DNA from: Modestobacter sp.
Lineage (GTDB): Bacteria; Actinomycetota; Actinomycetes; Mycobacteriales; Geodermatophilaceae
Length of the DNA: 43,850 bases
Assembly: GCA_025963425.1 (NCBI GenBank)
Contig: JAOPUQ010000009.1
Location: forward strand, 1-43,850
Direction of reading: 5' to 3'
In this document: piece after piece, positions 26,025 through 33,588 of the stretch
Layout: each line of letters starts with the position of its first letter
Numbering within the stretch: position 1 is the stretch's first letter
Made by a program: the position numbers and the translations under genes
The notes under the pieces: model-generated
What the model was told of the DNA's origin: nothing
Database searches by the model: none
What the model saw: the letters and a program-made list of their open reading frames with translations, nothing else

Positions 26025-26504
26025 GTCCGTGGGCTCGTCCGTGGACCGCCGCTGGGCGGGGCCGGTGACTCACCGTGCTCTCCGCCGCCCCCGAACGCAG
26101 CGGGCTTGCCGGCTTCCTGTCCACGCGGCGACGGACGTCGTCACCGGTCCAGCCGCGATGTCTCCCTGAGCCTGCATGGTGGCGCCGTGTGCCTGCACGT
26201 TCCCGCGTCCGCCGGAAACCTCCCCGCAGCAGGCGGAGCCGGCCACCGTGGCCGCCCGCTGGACGCAGGCGGAAGACGACGACCGCGTCGCGCCGTCGCC
26301 GTCGCCGGCCGTAACCGGCCGTGACCGGCCCGAGCAATCGGCAGCTCTGCCGATGTACACCCGGCTCCAGCCGCGATGCCATGGACCCCCGGTGGACGTG
26401 GGGATGACGAGGCCGCCAGCCATCCCGCTCCCCCGGTCCCAGCTACGAGGGCTGCCTCTTCCCGCAGCCCCAGCCGGGCTCGAGGAGGCGGGGGTGAGGA
26501 CGAG
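26025..26504. other. Intergenic region upstream of the EAL gene
   Basis: No gene is supported over 480 bases. Near the middle lie tandem CCGGCCGT(A/G)A-type repeats (26305-26330) followed by an 18-bp dyad at 26337-26354 (ATCGGCAG-CT-CTGCCGAT, arms perfect over 8 bases). The dyad is 150 bases before the EAL start and may be an operator or hairpin. The rest is featureless GC-rich sequence. Confidence 0.4.
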
Positions 26505-27365
26505 ATGACCTCGATCGCGCCGCGGGCCGGTGCGAGCCAGCCTCCTCGGTCCGTCGCCCCGCGGAAGGGCAACCGACTTCTGGGGCTGCTCCGCGCGACC
26601 GATCACCGGACGATCGCCCGCCGCGCCCGGTTGGCGGCGTTCGTCCCGCTCATCGACGGTTCCCGGCGGGAGATCCGTCTGCAGCCGATCGTGGACCTGG
26701 CGACCACGGCCACGGTCGGCTACGAGGCGCTGTCCCGCTTCACCGACGTCACCGGCGTCGCCCGGTGTCCTGAGGATGTCTTTGCGCAAGCCACCGAGCT
26801 GGGCCTCGGTGTGCGACTGGAACAAGCCGCCGCCGCCGCTGCGCTCGCGGTGCTCCCCGACCTGCCCCCGGGCTCCTACCTGTCGGTCAACTTCTCCCCA
26901 CGCGCCCTGCTCGAGCCGGGCACCGCCGATCTGCTCCTCAGCGGACCGACCGGACAGCTCACCGACCGGATCGTCGTCGAGGTCACCGAACACGAGGAGG
27001 TCCGCGACTACGCCACGCTGCTGGCTGTGCTGAACCGGCTGCGCGGCCACGGCATCCGGCTGGCCATCGACGACACCGGCGCAGGGTTCGCCAGCCTGCA
27101 GCACGTCACCCGCCTGGCACCGGACATCATCAAGCTCGACAGCGCCTTCGTCCGCGACATCGACCGGGACCTCGGCCGCCGCGCCGTCGCCCGGGCCCTG
27201 ATCGGCTGCGCCACCGAGACCGGCGCCGTCCTGGTAGCCGAGGGCATCGAAACCTCAGCCGAAGCCGATCAGCTGCGCGCCCTCGGCGCCCAGCTCGGTC
27301 AGGGCTACCACCTCGGCCGCCCCCGGCCGCCCGCCGCCCTGATGAGCCTGTCCCTGACCCGATGA
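26505..27365 (+). CDS. EAL-domain cyclic-di-GMP phosphodiesterase
   Basis: A 286-residue stand-alone EAL protein from ATG 26505 (GGTGAGGACGAG upstream). The domain fills residues about 50-285 and has the catalytic set: YEALSR (the EAL glutamate), VNFSP (Asn), VEVTEHEEV (Glu), AIDDTGAGFASL (the DD metal pair; usually DDFG, here DDTG), IKLDSAFVR (Lys), VAEGIET (Glu) and LGQGYHLGRP (Gln). It should be able to hydrolyse c-di-GMP. There is no GGDEF, PAS or membrane segment; only about 45 basic, proline-rich residues precede the domain. No c-di-GMP partner gene lies nearby. Confidence 0.92.
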   Translation: MTSIAPRAGASQPPRSVAPRKGNRLLGLLRATDHRTIARRARLAAFVPLIDGSRREIRLQPIVDLATTATVGYEALSRFTDVTGVARCPEDVFAQATELGLGVRLEQAAAAAALAVLPDLPPGSYLSVNFSPRALLEPGTADLLLSGPTGQLTDRIVVEVTEHEEVRDYATLLAVLNRLRGHGIRLAIDDTGAGFASLQHVTRLAPDIIKLDSAFVRDIDRDLGRRAVARALIGCATETGAVLVAEGIETSAEADQLRALGAQLGQGYHLGRPRPPAALMSLSLTR

Positions 27366-27425
27366 CCCCGCACGTCCACCTCGCCGGGCACCCACCGTCG
27401 CCCCAGCACCCTCCTGACGCCCGCG

Positions 27426-27725
27426 ATGAACCGCAGCCGGTGTGCGTTCCGGGCGCCCGCATCGCCGAACGCCGAGATGGCCGATCTCCTGGCGCGACCG
27501 TCCAGGAACACCGAGGAAGTCCTCGATGACCTGGTGGAGACGCACGAGGCGGTGTTCGGGCCGCGTGCACGTGGATGAACCGGAGGCGGCTCGGTGGGCG
27601 ACGCCGTCCTCCAGATGCCGGGCTCCGACGTGCTGCCGTTCGCGAAATGGTTGGTGTCGAGCGCGCGGAATCCGACCTCGTGGCAGGAGAACCTGGCTCG
27701 CCGTTCACCACGACCCGCTCACGGC
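27426..27725 (+). pseudogene. Possible gene remnant split by a stop codon
   Basis: From ATG 27426 a 49-codon frame (with PNAEMADLLARPSRNTEEVL then DDLVETHEAVFG) ends at TGA 27573-27575. In the same frame GTG 27594, behind GGAGGCGGCTCG, opens VGDAVLQMPGSDVLPFAKWL then VSSARNPTSWQENLARR before decaying into low-quality sequence that would overlap the next minus-strand gene. The pieces look protein-like but I recognise no family. It may be two tiny genes or one decayed gene. The rest of the 27366-27846 gap shows nothing. Confidence 0.25.
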
Positions 27726-27846
27726 ATGAGGCGCGCCGCCGCCCCGGTGTGGGCGACGGTGCGGCACGCCGCGTGCCCACCTCGCCGCAGCCGCGGGACA
27801 GGGCGCGGAGCCGACAGCCATCGAGGCCCGCCGGATCTACTCGGGC

Positions 27847-28620
27847 TCAACACACGGGGTGGTCATCCGCCGTCAGGGCAGATCCGTCGCGGGAAGGCGT
27901 GCGGACCAGTCCCGACCCGTCGCCGACATCCGTGTATGCCTTGGCATTGGCCACGGAAGTCACGGTGAACGGCTTGCCGCGGTTGTCGATCCGCAGTACG
28001 TCACTTCGTTCGGCTGAGTTGTAATCGACCTCGAGGACCCAGTTCACCTCGTCGTGCGAGGTGAACACGTCCACGTCGAAGACCTCCTCCTCCGATGCGG
28101 TGACGGTGAACGCCGGCCTTTCCACCTCCTCTCCGTTCACGTACCAGGTGGAGACCGGTGGGCGATCGTCGAGGTTCACCTCCATGATTCGGGGCTCTGC
28201 CACACCGCCACAACCATCATTGGCGTTGTACCAGCCGGCTCGCGGGCGGGCCCGGTTCAGCACGGCTACTCGGACATCATCGATGTGAACCGCCGAGTCG
28301 CTCTTCCCCCGCAGGACGAGCCGGACGCTCTCTTCGTCGGCGAGAACGCCACCGTTCTCCTGTATCCACGTTTGGGTGTCCCCGCCTGCGTTCTGCACGA
28401 CGGCTGCGAAATCCGCGGGGTCGACCGAGTCGGGAAATACGTAGTTGGGCGTCGCGGTCCGGTCCGTTATCACGTCATAGTCGAGCGGCAGGCGATCGCT
28501 GACCTGCGACCCCAGTCGGTCGAGGACGCCCGGAACGTAGTAGCTACCGATCGCACCGAGCACCCCCAGTGCGCCCAGAGCGGCAAGCAGGCCGGCCAAC
28601 CGTCGGCGGAGTGGATGCAT
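27847..28620 (-). CDS. Membrane-anchored or secreted protein, unknown function
   Basis: A 257-residue protein from ATG 28620, with GGAGAACCGGCGG upstream. Residues 1-8 are basic and 9-26 hydrophobic (LAGLLAALGALGVLGAIG), a signal anchor or signal peptide with no lipobox. The exported part is mixed beta-rich, with ATPNYVFPDSVDPADFAAVV, VRLVLRGKSDSAVHIDDVRV, VSTWYVNGEEVERPAF, NWVLEVDYNSAERSDVLRID and NRGKPFTVTS. It has a single CG pair region (NDGCGGVAE) and a C-terminal Cys. No family is recognised. A direct-repeat box lies 282 bases upstream of its start. Confidence 0.75.
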   Translation of the reverse strand: MHPLRRRLAGLLAALGALGVLGAIGSYYVPGVLDRLGSQVSDRLPLDYDVITDRTATPNYVFPDSVDPADFAAVVQNAGGDTQTWIQENGGVLADEESVRLVLRGKSDSAVHIDDVRVAVLNRARPRAGWYNANDGCGGVAEPRIMEVNLDDRPPVSTWYVNGEEVERPAFTVTASEEEVFDVDVFTSHDEVNWVLEVDYNSAERSDVLRIDNRGKPFTVTSVANAKAYTDVGDGSGLVRTPSRDGSALTADDHPVC

Positions 28621-28901
28621 CCGCCGGTTCTCCGGAGCTGACTCGCGAGGCCCTCGAGGTTGTGGCCGGCCCTCGGCTCCGCCATCTCCCGGCAGAGATG
28701 CCACCGGAGACCTCCCTGGCGATCAGCGCTCTCCGCCCACCACGTGCCTGACTCCCATGAGAAGGGAGCGGTTCCCGGTCCGTCAGGACGAGTCCCGGAT
28801 CCCGCCCTCAGGCGCCCCCGCCCGATCGTCACGTGGATGGAGCGCGGGAACGAGCTCTTCGCGCACACGGACCTGAGGTCGCGCAGCATAGGAGCGTCTC
28901 C

Positions 28902-28918
28902 GTCACGGGCTCGTCACC
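28902..28918. promoter_or_regulatory. Direct-repeat box GTCAC-n6-GTCAC
   Basis: GTCACGGGCTCGTCACC holds two GTCAC units exactly 11 bases apart, one helical turn, the layout typical of OmpR/MtrA-type response-regulator sites. The same 17-mer with one mismatch occurs at 34652-34668. It lies in an otherwise empty 351-base stretch upstream of the minus-strand gene ending at 28620. Regulator identity is unknown. Confidence 0.42.
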
Positions 28919-28971
28919 GCGACGTCAGCCCCCCCGGTCCGGGAGCCCTGCCGGAATGCCGTGCGCACCGC

Positions 28972-29082
28972 TTACGCCTCTTCCCCGAGCGAGGTGACGG
29001 CCGCTCGTCGTGTCCAGCGCAGGACGACCACGGAGGCAACGACGAAGCTCCCCACCACCGCCGCCGCGAGCAGGAGAACCAT
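28972..29082 (-). CDS. Putative 36-residue single-helix membrane protein
   Basis: ATG 29082 opens MVLLLAAAVVGSFVVASVVV followed by LRWTRRAAVTSLGEEA and a TAA stop: one transmembrane helix, then a basic and an acidic tail, a layout typical of tiny actinobacterial membrane proteins. There is no good ribosome binding site, which weakens the call. It is divergent from dedA, whose promoter box is just upstream, and might share that region. Confidence 0.38.
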   Translation of the reverse strand: MVLLLAAAVVGSFVVASVVVLRWTRRAAVTSLGEEA

Positions 29083-29110
29083 CAGCTGGGGCAGCCCACC
29101 CGGTCAGCTG

Positions 29111-29143
29111 TTCAGGTCTGGCACAGGTTCCCCCGCTTACCGT
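29111..29143 (+). promoter_or_regulatory. Response-regulator box and -10 of the DedA gene
   Basis: TTCAGGT (29111-29117) and CACAGGT (29122-29128) are spaced 11 bases apart. TACCGT (29138-29143) fits an actinobacterial TANNNT -10, placing the transcription start at or near GTG 29151, so the message may be leaderless. The repeat closely matches the one at 30602-30619 in the response-regulator promoter region and would cover the -35 position, as for an activator. Confidence 0.5.
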
Positions 29144-29150
29144 GCCGGAC

Positions 29151-29762
29151 GTGAGTGCCCTCCTGGACCCGACCCAGCTGATCAACACGTTCGGACTGAT
29201 CGGCATCATGGCGATCCTGTTCGCCGAGTGCGGCCTGCTGGTGGGCGTCTTCCTGCCGGGTGACTCCCTGCTGTTCACCGCTGGGCTCCTGGCGGCCGGC
29301 GGGCTGGTCGCCCCGCTGTGGGTGTTGCTGCTGCTCCTCCCGGTCGCCGCGATCGCGGGCAACCTGGTGGGTTGGTGGATCGGCCGGAAGGCCGGCCCCG
29401 CGGTGTTCGAGCGCCCCGACTCGCGGCTGTTGAAGGCGCAGTACGTGCAGCGCGCTGAGTCCTTCTTCGAGCGCAACGGGGCCCGCACGGTCCTGCTCGC
29501 GCGCTTCGTGCCCGTCGTCCGGACGTTCAGCAGCGTCATGGCCGGGGCCGCGAGGATGGACTTCCGTCGCTTCGCCCTCTACTCCGTCATCGGCGGCGTC
29601 CTGTGGGCCGCGGGAGTCACGCTGCTCGGCTACTGGCTCGGGCAGGTGGCGGTCGTTCACGACCACGTCGAGCTGTTCATCCTCGGAGTCGTGGTCCTCT
29701 CCCTGGTGCCCATCGCGATCGAGGTCGTCCGCAATCGCCGCCGGAGCCCTCGGACGGCGTGA
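29151..29762 (+). CDS. DedA-family membrane protein
   Basis: A 203-residue SNARE-associated/DedA protein. GTG 29151 is chosen because a -10 element sits just before it and no ribosome binding site is visible; GTG 29142 is an alternative. Family features are LFAECGLLVGVFLPGDSLLF in the first re-entrant helix, AIAGNLVGWWIGRKAGPAVF, ESFFERNGARTVLLARFVPV followed by VRTFSSVMAGAARMDFRRF (the conserved R..P..R motif) and GYWLGQVAVV. DedA proteins act in membrane lipid homeostasis; some are undecaprenyl-phosphate or phospholipid transporters. The gene is convergent with the response regulator gene, whose putative box is in its promoter. Confidence 0.92.
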   Translation: MSALLDPTQLINTFGLIGIMAILFAECGLLVGVFLPGDSLLFTAGLLAAGGLVAPLWVLLLLLPVAAIAGNLVGWWIGRKAGPAVFERPDSRLLKAQYVQRAESFFERNGARTVLLARFVPVVRTFSSVMAGAARMDFRRFALYSVIGGVLWAAGVTLLGYWLGQVAVVHDHVELFILGVVVLSLVPIAIEVVRNRRRSPRTA

Positions 29763-29881
29763 GCCACGGAGTTCACCCTCGCCTCACCTCGGCGGCCCAT
29801 CGGCTCGCCCGCCGCTGAGCGTGATGCAGCCGGCGACCACGGCGGTGGCCGACCTTGCCGGCGTGCCGCGGCGGCGGCCGG

Positions 29882-30568
29882 TCACGCGAAGCGGTATCCG
29901 ACGCCGTGAACGGTGCTGATGGCGCCTTCCGGCTCCACCGCGGACAGTTTGCGACGCAACCGTGCGATGTACTGGTCCAGCGTGTTGTCGTGCACGACTG
30001 CCCCGTCGGGCCAGCCCGCGCGGATGAGCTCCCTCCTCCGGACGACGCTCCCGGCTCCGGCCATCAGGATCGCGAACAAGCGGAACTCCGTGGGGGTCAG
30101 GAGCTGGTGCCCTCCCCGACCGGTGACCGCGTGGCGGCTGGGATCGAGTGCGAGCTCCGTGGTGTCGACCACGGGTCGGGAAACCGACCGCTTGATCATC
30201 GCCTGGAGCCGGGCGAGCAGCTCACTGACGTGGAAGGGCTTGGTGAGGTGGTCGTCGCCGCCGGCGGCGAAGCCGGCGAGGACGTCATGCAACTGATCAC
30301 GCGCGGTCAGGAACAGCACGGGCACCTCGATGCCGCGCGAGCGCACCACCTGGCAGACGTCGCGGCCGTCGGAGTCCGGCAGCCCGATGTCCAGGACGAC
30401 GGCGGCGAACCGTGTCCTCGGCCCCCCGCCGAGGGTCTGCAGTGCAGCAGTGCCGTCGGATGCAGTGGTCACGCTCAGTCCGTGCTCTCGCAGCCCGCGG
30501 GCGACCAGCCCGCGCAGCGCGCTGTCGTCCTCGACGACGAGCACCTCGGATCCAGTCACGTCGAGCAT
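29882..30568 (-). CDS. OmpR-family response regulator
   Basis: A 228-residue protein from ATG 30568. The receiver domain has the acidic pair in VLVVEDDSALR, phospho-acceptor Asp in AAVVLDIGLPDSDG, Thr in LFLTARDQ and Lys in LTKPFHVSELLAR. The C-terminal winged helix shows LLTPTEFRLFAILMAGAGSV, a recognition helix in HDNTLDQYIARLRRKL and ISTVHGVGYRF. All phosphorylation residues are intact. No intact histidine kinase adjoins it, so it is an orphan in this window. It is divergent from a truncated second response regulator gene; the shared 138-base region holds a direct-repeat box that it may bind. Confidence 0.93.
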   Translation of the reverse strand: MLDVTGSEVLVVEDDSALRGLVARGLREHGLSVTTASDGTAALQTLGGGPRTRFAAVVLDIGLPDSDGRDVCQVVRSRGIEVPVLFLTARDQLHDVLAGFAAGGDDHLTKPFHVSELLARLQAMIKRSVSRPVVDTTELALDPSRHAVTGRGGHQLLTPTEFRLFAILMAGAGSVVRRRELIRAGWPDGAVVHDNTLDQYIARLRRKLSAVEPEGAISTVHGVGYRFA

Positions 30569-30601
30569 CGTGCCCGCCGCGGGCAACTACGGCGAACCAC
30601 G

Positions 30602-30619
30602 TTCAGGTCGTGTACAGGT
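30602..30619 (+). promoter_or_regulatory. Direct-repeat response-regulator box
   Basis: TTCAGGT and TACAGGT, 11 bases apart, within the divergent promoter region of the two response-regulator genes. It matches the dedA box (29111-29128) at 15 of 18 positions, including GTTCAGGTC in the first unit. The orientation points toward the rightward truncated gene. It probably serves autoregulation. Confidence 0.5.
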
Positions 30620-30706
30620 GGCGCGGCGCCGTGGAAGGACGGCACACGGCTGGCTGAGGATGCTCCCAGCCACGCGAGGTGACCATGTCCCCATGGAGGA
30701 CGCCTC

Positions 30707-30874
30707 GTGAAGGTCCTGGTCGTCGACGACGAGGTCCGGCTCGCACAGTCGGTGGCCCGGGGGCTGCGCGCCGAGGGCTTCATCGTGGACCTGGCGCACG
30801 ACGGGCTCAGCGGCCGGGACGCGGCCACGTCAGGCGCCTACGACGCCGTCGTCCTGGACATCAGGCGGTCGTGA
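30707..30874 (+). pseudogene. Truncated OmpR-type response regulator
   Basis: GTG 30707 has a good ribosome binding site (GGAGGACGCCTC). The 55 codons give a clean receiver N-terminus, VKVLVVDDEVRLAQSVARGL, then AHDGLSGRDAATSGAYDAVV and LDI with the phospho-acceptor Asp. After that the protein stops abruptly (RRS, TGA). Everything after helix 2, including the Thr/Lys switch and the DNA-binding domain, is gone. The break at about 30865 joins directly to the 3' end of an oppositely oriented sensor-kinase fragment. If translated, the product would be a broken half-domain. Confidence 0.82.
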
Positions 30875-31392
30875 CGGTGAGGCCGCGAGTCGTTGGACCA
30901 GCGCCTGCGTGCTCTCCGCGACTGCCAGGGACTGCACGGCGATGACCCGATCAGCTCCGGTGGACGGGGGGACGCCGAGCGCGACCAGCCGATAGCTGTC
31001 CCCGTTCTCACCCAGCAGGCGGCCGTCGACGGTGGCCGTGTCCGTAGCTCCCGGACGCGGCCGGACGTCGGACAGCCGGGGCACTCCGGTCAGGTCCGGG
31101 CTCGCGGCGATGACGCGGTCCCCCGCCGCCACCTGCACCTTCATCCCGTCCGAGGAGCCACCGAGCTGCAGGGCACCGACGCCGCCGGCCAGGTCGGCCG
31201 CGACCTCCTGGGCCCGGTCTGTACCGCCGTGGTCACCGTCTCCTGGACCGTGCGCCCCACCAGGGAGACGAGTACAGCGCTCGCGAGCAGCAACGCGATC
31301 GTGACGACCAGCACGGCTGCAGCGGTCGCCCGCACCCGCACGCCGACGCGGGACCGACTGGGGCGGGCCGCAGTCCGTGGCCGTCCGCCCAC
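30875..31392 (-). pseudogene. Sensor histidine kinase remnant, N-terminal sensor part only
   Basis: Starting near GTG 31392, the fragment reads RVGVRVRATAAAVLVVTIAL then LLASAVLVSLVGRTVQETVT, a first transmembrane helix. A one-base deletion near 31221 shifts the frame. The continuation TDRAQEVAADLAGGVGALQL, VQVAAGDRVIAASPDLTGVP and VIAVQSLAVAESTQALVQRL is a typical extracytoplasmic sensor domain. It ends just before the second helix, at the junction with the truncated response regulator. HAMP, HisKA and ATPase domains are all missing. It was probably the partner of the truncated regulator before an inversion or deletion. Confidence 0.72.
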
Positions 31393-31555
31393 CCTCCGGC
31401 CGAAGCACTCACCGGCGCAGCGTAGAGGCGCCTTCCGGCTGCAGAGGCCGCAGCTGTGGGACTTCTCAGTCACCTCAGCGTCGTCACAGCACGACCGACG
31501 CAGAGTGAGGCGACACCGAGCAGCCACCCAGGCGCTCGCATCGATGGAGGATGAG

Positions 31556-32080
31556 ATGAACCTGCGTCTGACCAAGACCAAGCTGGCCGCCACCGGCGCC
31601 CTCGCCGCACTCGTGATCGGTGGCGGTGCGTCGATCGCCGCCGCAGCCGGCAACACCCCCACCCCGTCCACCAGCGTGACGGCGGCCGACCAGCAGGAGA
31701 CCGACGGCGAGCAGGCCGACGGCGCTGACGGCGGCCCGGGCAGCGAGCGGGAGGCCGCTGACCCGTCGTTCACCGGATCGGTGGCAGCCCCGGCCGCCAC
31801 CGAGCAGGCCGACGGCCAGGAGACCTTCGGCGGCGCCGGCCAGGAGCAGGCCGCCCTGCAGGCGCTGGCCACCGTCTCCCAGTCACAGGCGGAGCAGGCG
31901 GCGCTGGCCGCCGTGCCCGGCACGGTGGCCGAGACCGACCTCGATGCCGAGAACGGCTTCGTCGTCTACACCGTCGAGGTGGATGCGGCCGACGGCACGG
32001 TCACCAAGATCACCGTGGATGCCGGGAACGCCTCGGTCCTGGCCCGGCAGGCCCAGGACGCGAGCGACGCGCAGGACTGA
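31556..32080 (+). CDS. Secreted PepSY-domain protein
   Basis: A 174-residue protein from ATG 31556 (GGAGG five bases upstream; ATG 31544 in frame is an alternative). Residues 1-31 are a signal peptide (MNLRLTKTKLAATGALAALV then IGGGASIAAAA). Residues 32-110 are a low-complexity linker rich in Ala, Gly, Asp and Gln. The C-terminal 65 residues form a PepSY repeat: VSQSQAEQAALAAVPGTVAE, TDLDAENGFVVYTVEVDAAD and GTVTKITVDAGNASVL. PepSY proteins often sit next to two-component systems and are thought to inhibit peptidases or modulate the sensor. This one is intact beside a ruined system, with its own 160-base upstream region. Confidence 0.85.
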   Translation: MNLRLTKTKLAATGALAALVIGGGASIAAAAGNTPTPSTSVTAADQQETDGEQADGADGGPGSEREAADPSFTGSVAAPAATEQADGQETFGGAGQEQAALQALATVSQSQAEQAALAAVPGTVAETDLDAENGFVVYTVEVDAADGTVTKITVDAGNASVLARQAQDASDAQD

Positions 32081-32364
32081 CCCGTCGCGCTTTCCGCCGT
32101 ATCGGCACCCACTGGTGCCGACCAAGGTGCCAGGAGCAGTCTCGGGCGATGCCCAGCCTCACGCGCCATGCTGGATCGGTGACGCCCACGTCCCCGGCCG
32201 GCAGCCACCGACCCACCGTCCGTGCTGTCCGGGCGCGCATGCTGCACCGAGCGCACCACAGTGGTCACGCGGCCGACGAGCCGGTCGCCCGACGGGGGGA
32301 CGACGGCGTGGTCGAGGACAGCCGATCGTGTGGCGGCCAACGGCGACACCGACCGCAGACCGGG

Positions 32365-33300
32365 ATGGGGAGCATGCGACGGCAGCAGCGGCGGGGCGGC
32401 CTGCTGGGGGCCACCTGTCTCGCGCTCACACTCGTGGCGGCGTGCACGTCCGGTGGTACAGGCGACGGCGCCGGTGCCGCCGCGACCCGGCAGTCCCCCA
32501 CGACCGGCGCCACCGCCACCGCCACGTCCGGAACCGCCGCCGGCGAGCTTCCGCGTCCGGACCACGTGATGGTCGTGGTCTTCGAGAACGAGGACGCCGC
32601 CGACGTCGTGGACTCCGCCGAGGCCCCATATCTCACCTCGCTGTCGACGTCGGGCGCCGCCTTCACCGACGCCCACGGCGAGACCCATCCCAGTCAGCCG
32701 AACTACCTGGCGCTGTTCTCGGGTTCCACGCAGGGAGTCACCGACGACAGGTGCCCGCAGAAGCTCACCGGCGACAATCTGGCCAGCCAGCTCCTGGCCA
32801 CCGGACAGACGTTCGTCGGCTACAGCGAGGATCTGCCGCGCGCCGGGTACACCGGCTGCAGCGCGGGTGACTACAGGCGCAAGCACAACCCGTGGGTCAA
32901 CTTCACCGGCCTGCCCGCCTCGGTGAACCAGCCGTTCAGCGCGCTGCCGACGGACTACGCGCAGCTGCCGACGGTCTCCTTCGTCGTCCCGAACATGTGC
33001 CACGACATGCACGACTGCGACGTCGCCACCGGAGACACGTGGGCCAAGAACCACCTCGACCGTTACGTCACCTGGGCGAAGGACCACAACAGCCTGTTGA
33101 TCGTCACCTTCGACGAGGACAGCGGCACCGCTGACAACCACATCGCGACCATCGTCGTCGGAGCACCCGTCCGCGCCACGACGAGCACGCAACGGATCAA
33201 CCACTACGACGTACTGCGCACCCTGGAGGACATGTACGGACTCGAACCGCTCGGTCATGCCGCCGACGCCCACCCCATCACCGGCGTGTGGCTGCCCTGA
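32365..33300 (+). CDS. Phosphoesterase-family lipoprotein (acid phosphatase-like)
   Basis: A 311-residue protein from ATG 32365, or ATG 32374; both have GGG-rich but poorly spaced upstream signals. A lipoprotein signal is followed by the lipobox LVAAC, then a Thr/Ala/Gly linker. The catalytic part is the phosphoesterase family (Pfam PF04185 type): HVMVVVFENEDAADVV with the metal-site Glu-Asn, AHGETHPSQPNYLALFSGST, MCHDMHDCDVATGDTWAKNH, LLIVTFDEDSGTADNHIATI and NHYDVLRTLEDMYGL. Members are acid phosphatases or phospholipase C-like enzymes. It should be anchored on the outer face of the membrane and hydrolyse phosphate esters. It stands alone. Confidence 0.9.
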   Translation: MGSMRRQQRRGGLLGATCLALTLVAACTSGGTGDGAGAAATRQSPTTGATATATSGTAAGELPRPDHVMVVVFENEDAADVVDSAEAPYLTSLSTSGAAFTDAHGETHPSQPNYLALFSGSTQGVTDDRCPQKLTGDNLASQLLATGQTFVGYSEDLPRAGYTGCSAGDYRRKHNPWVNFTGLPASVNQPFSALPTDYAQLPTVSFVVPNMCHDMHDCDVATGDTWAKNHLDRYVTWAKDHNSLLIVTFDEDSGTADNHIATIVVGAPVRATTSTQRINHYDVLRTLEDMYGLEPLGHAADAHPITGVWLP

Positions 33301-33367
33301 GGGGAACCCCGGCGTGCGCCACGTCCGGAGGTGTTCAGCCGCCGCGGGTCAGGTCGGCCGTGCTGTC

Positions 33368-33586
33368 CTACCCCTCGTCATCGGGTGGGGCGCCCTCGGT
33401 GGTGTCCATCGGTTCGTCGCCGCTCTCGGCCGCCCGGGAGGCCGCGTCATCGGTGAATTCCCGGGGCGAGCGCGGCGTCGGAGGACCGGCCTCATCGCCT
33501 GATTGTCGCCGGCGAATCCTTGCCATCTCCTCCCGCAATCGCTGGGCGCGTGCCCGGCGCTCGTCGGCCTCCTCGGCATCGGGCAT
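33368..33586 (-). CDS. Small charged protein downstream of the HExxE-motif gene
   Basis: A 72-residue protein from ATG 33586 with CGGAGGGGTAGAA upstream. It is made of a predicted helix with alternating Arg and Glu (EEADERRARAQRLREEMARI then RRR), then an acidic, proline-rich, likely unfolded tail ending GAPPDDEG. No family is recognised. Its start is two bases after the stop of the upstream gene, so the two are translationally coupled and probably act together. Confidence 0.72.
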   Translation of the reverse strand: MPDAEEADERRARAQRLREEMARIRRRQSGDEAGPPTPRSPREFTDDAASRAAESGDEPMDTTEGAPPDDEG

Positions 33587-33588
33587 TT

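Noticed and set aside
29800..29870. Hairpin CCAC-GGCG-GTGG between convergent dedA and response-regulator genes
   Set aside because: The stem is only four base pairs plus mismatches; too weak to call a terminator.
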